Origin: JABWBJ01 sp036507855
GTDB taxonomy: Bacteria > Gemmatimonadota > Gemmatimonadetes > Gemmatimonadales > Gemmatimonadaceae
Length of the DNA stretch: 15,917 nucleotides
NCBI GenBank assembly: GCA_036507855.1
Contig: DATCIJ010000075.1
Coordinates: 1-15,917, forward strand
Direction: 5' to 3'
This document shows, one piece after another, positions 9,611 through 15,770 of this stretch; the stretch's first letter is position 1; the number at the start of each line of letters is the position of its first letter. Made by a program: the position numbers and the translations under genes. Below the pieces are notes generated by a model. It was not told the origin of the DNA. It made no database searches and was given only the letters and a program-made list of their open reading frames with translations.

Positions 9611-10830
9611 CAGGCAACGGCCATCGCCATTTGACCGGTAACATTGACCGTGGTCCGGAACATGTCGGGGATCGTATCGGCGCCTAACAGGATCCCGATT
9701 CCCTCGACCGGCAGTCCCGCGTCCATCAGCACGGGCGCCATGATCACGATCGACCCGCCGGGAATCCCCGGGACGCTGAAGCTCGTCACCACGACCGTGA
9801 GCACCATGCTGGCGAGTTGCGCCGGACTCAGCGTCACGCCATACAACTGGGCGATGAACAGCGTGCCCACCGTCTGGCCCAGCGCGCCGCCGATGCGGTA
9901 GACCGAGGCCGCGAGCGGAAGGAAGAAACTCGTGATCTCGTCAGGCAGTCGCAGCCGATCGCGCGCGATTTCGATCATCGCCGGCAGCGCGGCGAGCGAT
10001 GACCGCGAGCTGAACGCAACGGCCTGCGCCGGCAACACCGCGCGCGCGAACTCCGCGATCGGGATGCCGCCCAGCCAGGACGCCAGCGGATACATGACCA
10101 TGATCCCGAACACGACGGTCATAGCGGCGACCAGGCCGATGAAGCCGGCCAACGCGCCGATCGCCGAAACGCCCAGCTTTGCCACCAGGGCCAGCGTAAG
10201 CGCGAACACACCGACTGGCGCCGTCCACAGAATCCATCGTACGAGCGTCATGGCCGCATCGCGGATGGCCTCGAAGACGTGCACGACGACTGTCCGCGCC
10301 TCTCCTCTCAGTCCCGCCACGGCCAGCCCGAAGGCCAGCGCGAACACGATGAGCGGGAGCATCGCTCCGTCGGCTGCGGCCTTCACCGGGTTCGACGGGA
10401 TGAGATCAATCAGCCACTGAGCGAAGCCCGGGGCTCGCCGGACGGACTCGGCCGTGGTCGACGCCGCTTCCGACGCGCTTGCCTGGAGCGCCGCCTGCGC
10501 CGCGGGGTCGATGACAAGACGTCCCAGAATCGGAGGGGCGACGATTGCCGCGAAGATCGAGGCCGCAAACAGCGTGATCAGGAACAGCGCGAGCGCGCGA
10601 ACACCGATCCTGCCGAGGGACTTGGGATTTGGTGCCGCCGCAATCCCCGCCACCAGGCTCCCGACGACCAGCGGGATAACGGTCATCCGGATCGCATTGA
10701 TGAACAGCGTGCCGAGTGGCTCGATCCACCGGGTCGCCGTCATCAGCGCGGGGTTGCCGCTGGAGGAGACCAGCAGGCCGAGCGCGAGCCCGGCCACGAG
10801 CGCGATCAGGACGCGCGTGGTGAGTGACAT
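9592..10830 (-). CDS. DAACS-family (dicarboxylate/amino acid) symporter lacking canonical Na+-site residues
   Basis: A 412-residue integral membrane carrier of the GltPh/DctA family, expected to import a dicarboxylate, acidic amino acid or related anion. The fold is intact: TM helices from residue 5 onward, the serine-rich HP1 tip SSRSSLAALP (274-283), HP2 tip GIPGGS (355-360) and TM8 DTIPDMFRTTVNVTGQ (385-400). Compared with GltPh, the substrate residues are kept (Asp389, Arg392, Thr393, Asn396 matching D394, R397, T398, N401). The TM7 motif NMDGT, however, reads YRIGG (311-315), and the Na1-site Asp405 is Gln400. Sodium coupling is therefore doubtful; proton coupling or an uncoupled or exchange mode is possible. 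The gene is alone on its strand, divergent from the rhodanese gene, and ends at a shared terminator. An AGG five bases before the ATG is a weak ribosome site. Confidence 0.88.
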   Translation of the reverse strand: MSLTTRVLIALVAGLALGLLVSSSGNPALMTATRWIEPLGTLFINAIRMTVIPLVVGSLVAGIAAAPNPKSLGRIGVRALALFLITLFAASIFAAIVAPPILGRLVIDPAAQAALQASASEAASTTAESVRRAPGFAQWLIDLIPSNPVKAAADGAMLPLIVFALAFGLAVAGLRGEARTVVVHVFEAIRDAAMTLVRWILWTAPVGVFALTLALVAKLGVSAIGALAGFIGLVAAMTVVFGIMVMYPLASWLGGIPIAEFARAVLPAQAVAFSSRSSLAALPAMIEIARDRLRLPDEITSFFLPLAASVYRIGGALGQTVGTLFIAQLYGVTLSPAQLASMVLTVVVTSFSVPGIPGGSIVIMAPVLMDAGLPVEGIGILLGADTIPDMFRTTVNVTGQMAMAVACGRRET

Positions 10831-10872
10831 GGGCGCCTAAAGTACCGAGGGGTCTTCACTGGCGCGACCCGC

Positions 10873-10907
10873 TGCCCTTTGCCCTCTGCCCTCTGCCCTC
10901 TGCCCGC
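10873..10907. repeat. Heptamer tandem repeat (TGCCCTC-type), 5 units
   Basis: TGCCCTT, three TGCCCTC units and TGCCCGC, in the 116-bp divergent region between the symporter and rhodanese genes. It lies 40 bp before the rhodanese start, so it may fall in the 5' leader or promoter. It is a microsatellite-like array, not a CRISPR, because it has no spacers. Confidence 0.85.
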
Positions 10908-10946
10908 AAGATCGCCGATCTTTGAGCGACAACTACGGAGAAGGGC

Positions 10947-11309
10947 ATGACCGCCAAGAATTATCAGGAACTCGTCCGTGAGGCCAAGACTCGTGTAGTC
11001 GAAGTGACGGCCCGCGAAAGCATCGATATCCGGCAGGACCACCCGGACACCGTGATCGTCGACTGCCGGGAGCCTAACGAGGCCGCCCTGGGAACCGTCG
11101 CCGGTTCGGTCGTCATCCCCCGTGGCCTGCTGGAGCAGAACATCGAGCGGGTCGCGAGCCGCAACCAGAAGGTGATCGTGTATTGCGCCGCCGGAAACCG
11201 GTCGGCGCTGGCCGCCGATACGCTGCGCGAGATGGGATACCAGGATGTGTCCACGATGGCGGGCGGATTCCGTGCCTGGGTCGAGGCCGGCGGCGAGGTG
11301 GATGCCTGA
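10947..11309 (+). CDS. Single-domain rhodanese-like sulfurtransferase
   Basis: A 120-residue cytoplasmic protein covering one rhodanese domain. The active-site loop is CAAGNRSA (80-87), with Cys80 as the persulfide-carrying residue. The upstream strand VIVDCREPNEA (36-46) and the C-terminal GGFRAWVEAG (106-115) are both typical. The usual GHIPGA segment reads GTVAGS (49-54), so the common His is Thr. Such proteins move sulfane sulfur to cyanide, thiols or protein partners; the physiological acceptor cannot be told. The ATG at 10947 has a good ribosome site (GGAG at 10937-10940). The Nudix gene starts 15 bp downstream on the same strand and is probably co-transcribed. Confidence 0.92.
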   Translation: MTAKNYQELVREAKTRVVEVTARESIDIRQDHPDTVIVDCREPNEAALGTVAGSVVIPRGLLEQNIERVASRNQKVIVYCAAGNRSALAADTLREMGYQDVSTMAGGFRAWVEAGGEVDA

Positions 11310-11324
11310 GGCACGCCACACTCG

Positions 11325-12005
11325 GTGCGACACCCGCTGCTTGAAGCCCATCCGATCCTGCCGTTGCTCGCGGAGGATCTGCTCGCCCGGCCGGGACAGA
11401 TCGCCTCGGACGACGGGGACCCGGCGCGGGCGGCGGTTGCAATTGTCATGCGAACGAGGCCAGAGGCCAGAGGCCAGAGGCCAGAAGTCGAACCGCCGAG
11501 TCACCGAGTCACCGAGTCGCCGCGTCACGATCTCCTCGAAGTCCTGCTCATACAGCGAGCAGAGCGCCACGACGATCCCTGGAGTGGCCAGATCGCGCTG
11601 CCGGGAGGGCGCCGCCATCCCACCGACGCCACACTCCAGGACACCGCCATCCGCGAGACACAGGAAGAAACAGGGATCGACCTGGCGGCTGATGGCCTCG
11701 TGTTAGGCACGCTCGACGAGATCCGCCCCCGGACGCCGGTGCTGCCCCCGATCATCGTGACCCCGTTCGTCGCGATTGTGCCCGCGGACCTCCTGCTCCG
11801 GATCAGCGACGAACTGGCGGACGCATTCTGGATCCCCTGGAGCACGTTCGCCGACCCGGCGCACATCGATGAAAGCACGGTCCAGGTTCGTGGAGCGCCC
11901 TGGAAGGTCAACAGCTACCTCGTCGGCGAGCGCGTGGTCTGGGGCATGACCGAACGGATGCTGCGCCGGCTGGCCGAGCGCATGAGCGCCCTTCGACCGA
12001 GGTGA
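11325..12005 (+). CDS. Nudix hydrolase, CoA-diphosphatase (NudL/YeaB)-like, with repeat-derived insertion
   Basis: A 226-residue Nudix enzyme, starting at GTG. WSGQIALPGGR (86-96) is the hallmark of the CoA pyrophosphatase-like group, and the Nudix box continues with Asp101 and RETQEETG (110-117), which bind the catalytic metal. The likely substrate is coenzyme A, acyl-CoA or another nucleoside diphosphate derivative. Residues 45-68 are foreign. They are encoded exactly by a composite tandem-repeat tract (11457-11528, 72 bp) placed between strand ARAAVAIVM and strand LLEVLLIQRAE, where relatives have only a short loop. The frame is kept, so the protein may still fold with a charged loop. It overlaps no neighbour; the rhodanese gene is 15 bp upstream. 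The mntH promoter lies just past its stop. Confidence 0.88.
   Translation: MRHPLLEAHPILPLLAEDLLARPGQIASDDGDPARAAVAIVMRTRPEARGQRPEVEPPSHRVTESPRHDLLEVLLIQRAERHDDPWSGQIALPGGRRHPTDATLQDTAIRETQEETGIDLAADGLVLGTLDEIRPRTPVLPPIIVTPFVAIVPADLLLRISDELADAFWIPWSTFADPAHIDESTVQVRGAPWKVNSYLVGERVVWGMTERMLRRLAERMSALRPR
11457..11484. repeat. Perfect heptamer repeat (AGGCCAG x4) inside the Nudix gene
   Basis: Four identical copies of AGGCCAG, read in the Nudix frame as RPEARGQRP. This is the first half of the 72-bp inserted tract. Confidence 0.9.
11497..11528. repeat. Octamer repeat (CGAGTCAC-type, 4 units) inside the Nudix gene
   Basis: CGAGTCAC twice, then CGAGTCGC and CGCGTCAC. It is the second half of the inserted tract and is separated from the heptamer array by 12 bp. 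Confidence 0.88.
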
Positions 12006-12017
12006 AACGTGGCAGGG

Positions 12018-12046
12018 TTGCCAGTCGTCTACTGCACGAGTAATGT
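12018..12046 (+). promoter_or_regulatory. Candidate sigma-70 promoter of the mntH operon
   Basis: A -35-like TTGCCA (12018-12023, 5 of 6 to TTGACA) and a -10-like TAATGT (12041-12046, keeping the key T, A and final T) are separated by 17 bp. They lie in a locally AT-rich stretch just after the Nudix stop and about 90 bp before the mntH ATG. The promoter is predicted from sequence only. Confidence 0.4.
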
Positions 12047-12059
12047 TAGGTCCACCTAA
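12046..12059. promoter_or_regulatory. DtxR/MntR-type operator (TTAGGT-N2-ACCTAA)
   Basis: A perfect 6+2+6 inverted repeat, TTAGGT CC ACCTAA. Its half-sites match those of the known DtxR/IdeR box, whose ends are TTAGGT and ACCTAA, though with a shorter centre. It overlaps the end of the candidate -10 box, so a bound repressor would block transcription. The operon it precedes encodes a metal importer and a DtxR-family repressor, which gives it an obvious candidate ligand protein. Confidence 0.6.
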
Positions 12060-12098
12060 ATCGTATTTTTGTCCAATAGAACTGTGAAATCGCACTCC

Positions 12099-12126
12099 CT
12101 TTGCGCTTTGCGCTTTGCGCTCTGCC
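12099..12126. repeat. Heptamer tandem repeat (CTTTGCG-type) in the mntH leader
   Basis: Three CTTTGCG units and one CTCTGCC, ending 7 bp before the mntH ATG. The array is the reverse complement of the one at 9511-9538. It occupies the place where a Shine-Dalgarno would be, and none is visible. Confidence 0.85.
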
Positions 12127-12133
12127 CTCCCAG

Positions 12134-13513
12134 ATGAGCGCTCCCGCACCCATTCCGGACAACCAACCTTCAGAACCCGCCGCGCCTCCCGAGCGCGGCT
12201 GGCGTCGCTTACGAGTCACACCCAGCCTGGCCGAGGTCTACCGGACGATTCCGGTTGCCCACGCCCACTGGTTCCGGAAGATCCTCGCCTTCGCCGGTCC
12301 CGGATATCTCGTCGCGGTCGGCTACATGGACCCGGGCAACTGGGCCACCGATCTCGCCGGAGGATCGCGCTTCGGCTACGCGCTGCTCAGCGTCATCCTG
12401 CTTTCGAACCTGATGGCGGTGCTGTTGCAGGGACTCGCCTCGAAGCTCGGCATCGTCACCGGACGCGACCTCGCGCAGGCCTGCCGCGATCACTACTCGC
12501 GGCCCGCGTCGCTGGCCCTCTGGGTCCTTTGCGAGATAGCCATCGCGGCGTGCGACCTGGCCGAGGTGATCGGCACGGCCATCGCACTCAACCTGCTCTT
12601 TGGAATTCCGCTCGCCTGGGGCGTCGCGCTCACGGCCTTCGACGTGCTCATCGTCCTCTATCTGCAGAACAAGGGCTTCCGCCTTCTCGAAGCGCTTGTC
12701 ATCTCGCTGGTGGCGGTCGTGGGCGTGTGCTTCCTGTTCGAGATCATCATCTCGCGTCCCGAGCTTGCCGGCATCGCGCGCGGTTTCGTGCCGAGCTTCG
12801 AGATCGTCCGCAATCCCGAGATGCTCTACATCGCCATCGGCATCCTCGGCGCCACCGTCATGCCGCACAACCTCTATCTGCACTCGTCGATCGTGCAGAC
12901 GCGGATGTACGAAGAGACCACCGACGGCAAGCGGGAAGCGGTCCGCTACGCGTTCATCGATTCGACCATCGCGCTGTCGTTCGCGCTCTTCATCAATGCG
13001 GCCATCCTCATCGTCGCGGCGGCGACGTTCCATCGCACCGGCAACACGCAGGTGGCGGAGATCCAGGACGCGTACCAGCTGCTCACGCCACTCCTCGGTG
13101 TTGGCTTCGCCAGTGTCGTCTTTGCGCTGGCGCTGCTCGCTTCGGGACAGAACTCCACGATTACCGGCACGTTGGCCGGCCAGATCGTGATGGAGGGCTT
13201 CCTCAACCTGCGCATTCGTCCATGGCTGCGCCGGCTGATCACCCGCGCGATCGCCATTGTGCCCGCTGCCATCGTGGCCATCTTGTACGGCGAGAGCGGA
13301 ACGGCGAAGCTGCTGATCCTGAGTCAGGTCATACTGAGCCTGCAGCTCTCGTTCGCCGTCTTCCCGCTCGTGATGTTCACGTCAGATCCGCACAAGATGG
13401 GACCCTTCGTGAATCCGCGCTGGCTCAAGGTGCTGGCATACACCGTGGCAGCGTTGATTGCCACGTTGAACGGCTGGCTGCTGGTGCAGACCGTTGGTGG
13501 GTGGCTCTCCTGA
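12134..13513 (+). CDS. mntH: Nramp-family divalent metal transporter (Mn2+/Fe2+ importer)
   Basis: A 459-residue inner-membrane proton-coupled metal importer. The Nramp signatures are present: DPGNW in TM1 (66-70) and MPHN in TM6 (243-246), whose Asp, Asn and Met ligands bind the metal, followed by YLHSS. About eleven hydrophobic segments are seen between 50 and 458. The soluble N terminus is Pro/Ala-rich. I chose ATG at 12134. A TTG at 12101 in the same frame would translate the heptamer repeat (RFALCAL), which is unlikely to be native. No clear ribosome site precedes the ATG. It is the first gene of an operon: its TGA shares one base with the ATG of the stress-protein gene, and a DtxR-family regulator follows. 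The upstream operator suggests repression when metal is plentiful. Sequence alone does not separate Mn2+ from Fe2+. Confidence 0.95.
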   Translation: MSAPAPIPDNQPSEPAAPPERGWRRLRVTPSLAEVYRTIPVAHAHWFRKILAFAGPGYLVAVGYMDPGNWATDLAGGSRFGYALLSVILLSNLMAVLLQGLASKLGIVTGRDLAQACRDHYSRPASLALWVLCEIAIAACDLAEVIGTAIALNLLFGIPLAWGVALTAFDVLIVLYLQNKGFRLLEALVISLVAVVGVCFLFEIIISRPELAGIARGFVPSFEIVRNPEMLYIAIGILGATVMPHNLYLHSSIVQTRMYEETTDGKREAVRYAFIDSTIALSFALFINAAILIVAAATFHRTGNTQVAEIQDAYQLLTPLLGVGFASVVFALALLASGQNSTITGTLAGQIVMEGFLNLRIRPWLRRLITRAIAIVPAAIVAILYGESGTAKLLILSQVILSLQLSFAVFPLVMFTSDPHKMGPFVNPRWLKVLAYTVAALIATLNGWLLVQTVGGWLS

Positions 13514-13950
13514 TGTACAAACGAATCCTGGTCTGCCTCGAAAACTCGGCCACCGACCAGCACATCATCGAGCACGTGAAGGAGCTGGCCCGGCTCTGCG
13601 GGTCGACCATCCTGCTCATCCATGTCGCCGATGGTTGGGCGGCGCGAAACATCAAGCAGCTCGATCTCCGCGAGTCGGAGGAGATGCGTGAAGATCGCGA
13701 GTACCTCGAGCGCGTCGCCGCCGGCTTGGTCGCCGCAGGCGTTCCGGCGGAGGCGCTCCTGGCGACTGGCGATCCGGCGGCCGAGGTGGCCGCTGCCGCC
13801 GAGCGTGAGCGCTGCGACCTGATCGCGATGGCGACGCACGGTCACAAGCTGATCGGCGACATGATTCATGGCAGCGTGGCCAACGCGGTGCGGCACCGAT
13901 CGATGGTTCCTGTCCTTCTCGTTCGCGCTCCGGTCAAGGCGGCCACGTGA
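13513..13950 (+). CDS. Universal stress protein (UspA domain)
   Basis: A 145-residue single Usp domain, cytoplasmic, usually dimeric. It begins with the typical strand YKRILVCLENS (2-12). The ATP-site region is ATHG (107-110), nine residues, then GS (120-121), followed by VPVLLVR (132-138). The first Gly of the G-x2-G-x9-G(S/T) motif is Ala107, so nucleotide binding is likely but not certain. The start ATG overlaps the mntH stop by one base (TGATG), and the end overlaps the regulator start by four bases (GTGA), so it is made in step with both. Usp domains accompany Nramp transporters in many bacteria. Its task could be to sense the cell state and adjust transport, but that is inference. Confidence 0.9.
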   Translation: MYKRILVCLENSATDQHIIEHVKELARLCGSTILLIHVADGWAARNIKQLDLRESEEMREDREYLERVAAGLVAAGVPAEALLATGDPAAEVAAAAERERCDLIAMATHGHKLIGDMIHGSVANAVRHRSMVPVLLVRAPVKAAT

Positions 13951-14654
13951 CGGTGCGGAGGCGCAAGAAGTCGAAGCCGGCGCCGCGGCCTGAGCCGCTC
14001 ACCGCGCCCGTGGAGGACTACCTCAAGGCGATCTACGCGTTTGAGCGAGATGGACACGCGGCGGCGACCAACGACATCGCCCAGCGCCTGTCCATCGCGC
14101 CGGCCTCGGTCAGCGGGATGGTGCAGCGGTTGGCCGACCAGGGCCTGGTCGCGTACGAGCGATATCGCGGTGTGCGGCTCACCGCCGCGGGTCGGCGCGC
14201 GGCGTTACGCACGCTGCGCCGGCACCGCGTGATCGAAGCGTACCTCGTCCACGCGCTCGGCTATGGATGGGACAGCGTTCACGATGAAGCGGAACGTCTG
14301 GAGCATTCGGCGAGCGATATACTCATCGACCGGATGGCGGCCGCGATCGGCGAACCCGTCACCGACCCGCATGGGGCGCCGATCCCCACGCGCGAGGGAA
14401 CGATCGACGAGACCCCGCATCAGACACTCGCTGATGCCCCCGTTGGGGCGCGCACCCGCGTCGTCCGCGTCGGGGACGAGGACCCGGGGATGTTGCGCTA
14501 TCTCGATTCGTTAGGCCTGAGGCCGGGCGCGGAGGTCATGTTGACGAACCGGGCCCCGTTCGACGGCCCGCTCACCATCGAGGTAGGATCGGCGACGCAG
14601 CAGGTCGGCGCGGCGCTGGCGTCCCGAGTGCTCGTGGCCAGCGTCGCTGACTGA
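13947..14654 (+). CDS. mntR: DtxR/MntR-family metal-dependent transcriptional repressor with FeoA/SH3-like domain
   Basis: A 235-residue regulator. A basic N-terminal tail (1-15) is followed by a winged helix-turn-helix (about 20-85), a dimerisation and metal-binding domain (about 86-150) and a C-terminal FeoA/SH3-like domain (about 160-233). Aligned by eye with MntR and DtxR, the ligands read Asp24 (MntR Asp8, DtxR Met10), His93, Glu116 (MntR Glu99, DtxR Cys102), Glu119 and His120. This favours a manganese-type site, although the MntR Glu11 position is Lys27. With metal bound it should repress the operon through the operator at 12046-12059, closing a negative feedback loop. The start is GTG at 13947 with AAGG 7 nt upstream, overlapping the stress-protein gene by 4 nt. 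DtxR-like iron sensing remains possible. Confidence 0.9.
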   Translation: MTVRRRKKSKPAPRPEPLTAPVEDYLKAIYAFERDGHAAATNDIAQRLSIAPASVSGMVQRLADQGLVAYERYRGVRLTAAGRRAALRTLRRHRVIEAYLVHALGYGWDSVHDEAERLEHSASDILIDRMAAAIGEPVTDPHGAPIPTREGTIDETPHQTLADAPVGARTRVVRVGDEDPGMLRYLDSLGLRPGAEVMLTNRAPFDGPLTIEVGSATQQVGAALASRVLVASVAD

Positions 14655-14793
14655 ACTGCTGCCTCAAGAGCTGGCCCCCGCGCCCTCAGTCCGTCAAGCT
14701 GGCTCCGATGATCGGACAACCCCGCCGGTTAGCCGCCGCAATCTCTCGCAAGTGTACCGATGCGTTCACCAGGATTCGTCGAAGTCTGGAACT

Positions 14794-14829
14794 CGGATGT
14801 GTCGGATGAGACGGATGCGGCGGATCGGG
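14794..14829. repeat. Left array of a 9-bp repeat (CGGATNNNN x4)
   Basis: Units CGGATGTGT, CGGATGAGA, CGGATGCGG and CGGATCGGG follow each other without gaps. The core CGGAT is fixed and the last four bases vary. Its mirror-image array is at 15128-15164. Confidence 0.8.
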
Positions 14830-14943
14830 CCAATCCGCGGACTTGCCGCCAACTGCGTGCGCTACGCTGATGGCGTCGGCAATGTGAGGATGATATGGAT
14901 CCCGGCACGCCGAGCGATGTTGAGGGATGGCACGGAGACCGGG

Positions 14944-15129
14944 GGGTTGATTGACGAAAAGTTGATTGTGGAAGCCAAGTCGGCCCAAACTCTGCCGGCG
15001 TGCGCGGCACGCCAACTCTATAACTACCTCCGAGCGACGAACCTTGCGGTTGGCCTCCTGCTCCATTTCGGCCCCGAGCCAAAGTTCCACCGCCTGATCT
15101 CCCCGAGGGCTCTACACCCTGGTGCATGA
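14944..15129 (+). pseudogene. GxxExxY-family protein, C-terminal remnant
   Basis: The reading frame (open from 14752 to 15129) has 60 residues that match the C-terminal half of GxxExxY proteins, a PD-(D/E)XK-like family of unknown function that is usually near 125 residues. The match covers LIDEKLIVEAKS, with the E-x-K pair, then QLYNYLRATNLAVGLLLHFG and KFHRLI. The N-terminal half that gives the family its name (GxGxxExxY) is absent in all three plus-strand frames as far as I can see, and the residues before the match look like translated repeat and non-coding DNA. I therefore call it a truncated remnant rather than a working gene. A short functional variant from a start near 14931 cannot be excluded. 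Confidence 0.6.
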
Positions 15130-15164
15130 TCCGGTTTGATCCGTCCGATCCGGCGTATCCGATT
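15128..15164. repeat. Right array of the 9-bp repeat, inverted (GATCCG-type x4)
   Basis: GATCCG occurs at 15128, 15138 and 15147 and TATCCG at 15156, with spacing of 10, 9 and 9 bp. On the minus strand this reads CGGAT-N4 units, so it is the inverted counterpart of 14794-14829. Confidence 0.75.
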
Positions 15165-15263
15165 TCCAAAACTCGACGAACCTACGGTTCGCATTCACTG
15201 GCCGCGACAAATGCAAGGCAGTGGACCTGTTCGTCATGAACACCAATTCTGCATCATACCACT

Positions 15264-15770
15264 CTAGGATATTCCGAGCTGCTCGAACCCCGAAACTTTC
15301 CATGTGGACCCCTGCTTCTCGAAGAGCACGTTCACTGTCACGTACTGCATTCCGCGTCGCGTATTCGTTTGCAGAAGTGTTGTGACTGTGACCTTGGCCG
15401 TGGATCCGGTAATAACAGGTTCGGCTAGCGTCGCGTACACGTCTATCTCGCGCAACTGGCAAGGGCGCGCGCTGCAATCTGTTGCTGAGTCGCGAGGCAG
15501 TGTGCGAGCCCCCAGCTCCTGCGTCAACGCGGCATGTCGCGACGCATCTCTACGCCTGACGTTGCGATCACCCGGCGCTTCGTCGGCGTACACGATCATC
15601 GGATCAATCGCGACGCGGTGGCGCTGACTCAACGGACCGACATGACGTTCGACTGCAGCGCGGACGGCAAGACGCTCGAGCGTGCTAATTGCGCCCGCGC
15701 TCTCCTGCCCCATGGCATCCTGATAGCCGATAAGAACAGGAAGCAAAGCGAACATGATACGAGTAGACAT
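15264..15770 (-). CDS. Small exported protein of unknown function
   Basis: A 168-residue protein I cannot assign to a family. It starts with a short hydrophobic stretch (5-16) and a possible AMG|QE signal-peptidase site at 21/22, so export is likely. The middle is polar and Arg-rich, with two cysteines (99 and 104) that could pair. The end (about 107-166) alternates strands, IDVYATLAEP, KVTVTTLLQT, YVTVNVLFEK and WKVSGFEQLG, which looks like the last sheet of an NTF2/SnoaL-type fold, where a Trp-containing strand follows a beta hairpin. This is only a resemblance. The start is ATG at 15770, preceded at once by GGGGGAAC, a purine-rich but closely spaced ribosome site. It is alone on its strand; upstream, 15771-15917 shows only a 12-bp palindrome (AGACACGTGTCT, 15830-15841). 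Confidence 0.68.
   Translation of the reverse strand: MSTRIMFALLPVLIGYQDAMGQESAGAISTLERLAVRAAVERHVGPLSQRHRVAIDPMIVYADEAPGDRNVRRRDASRHAALTQELGARTLPRDSATDCSARPCQLREIDVYATLAEPVITGSTAKVTVTTLLQTNTRRGMQYVTVNVLFEKQGSTWKVSGFEQLGIS

Larger units (their letters stand above)
14655..15263. other. Gene-poor interval with a decayed GxxExxY gene and 9-bp repeats
   Basis: A 609-bp stretch between the regulator and the secreted-protein gene. It contains a 13-bp palindrome (TCCGAT-G-ATCGGA, 14704-14716), two arrays of a 9-bp repeat in opposite orientation, and between them the end of a GxxExxY-like gene. Outside these I see no gene, tRNA or terminator of note. Confidence 0.6.

Noticed and set aside
10806..11618. 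270-codon minus-strand frame over the rhodanese and Nudix genes
   Set aside because: It crosses two tandem repeat arrays (giving RRLGDSVTRR and QRAEGKGQR strings) and has no domain; the plus-strand genes are certain.
9511..12126. CRISPR array
   Set aside because: The repeats are 7-8 bp, directly adjacent and without spacers, and no cas genes are present.
12101..12133. TTG start 11 codons before the chosen mntH ATG
   Set aside because: It would translate the CTTTGCG repeat array and adds no conserved residues.
12115..13512. Open frame upstream of and continuous with the universal stress protein, which would make a 611-residue fusion
   Set aside because: The upstream part is the +1 shadow of mntH, Arg/His/Pro-rich with no domain. 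The stress protein has its own ATG in a TGATG overlap.
14704..14716. TCCGAT-G-ATCGGA palindrome after the regulator gene
   Set aside because: It has no U-tract, so it is not a terminator, and no evidence links it to a regulator. It may be a degenerate relative of the nearby CGGAT repeats.
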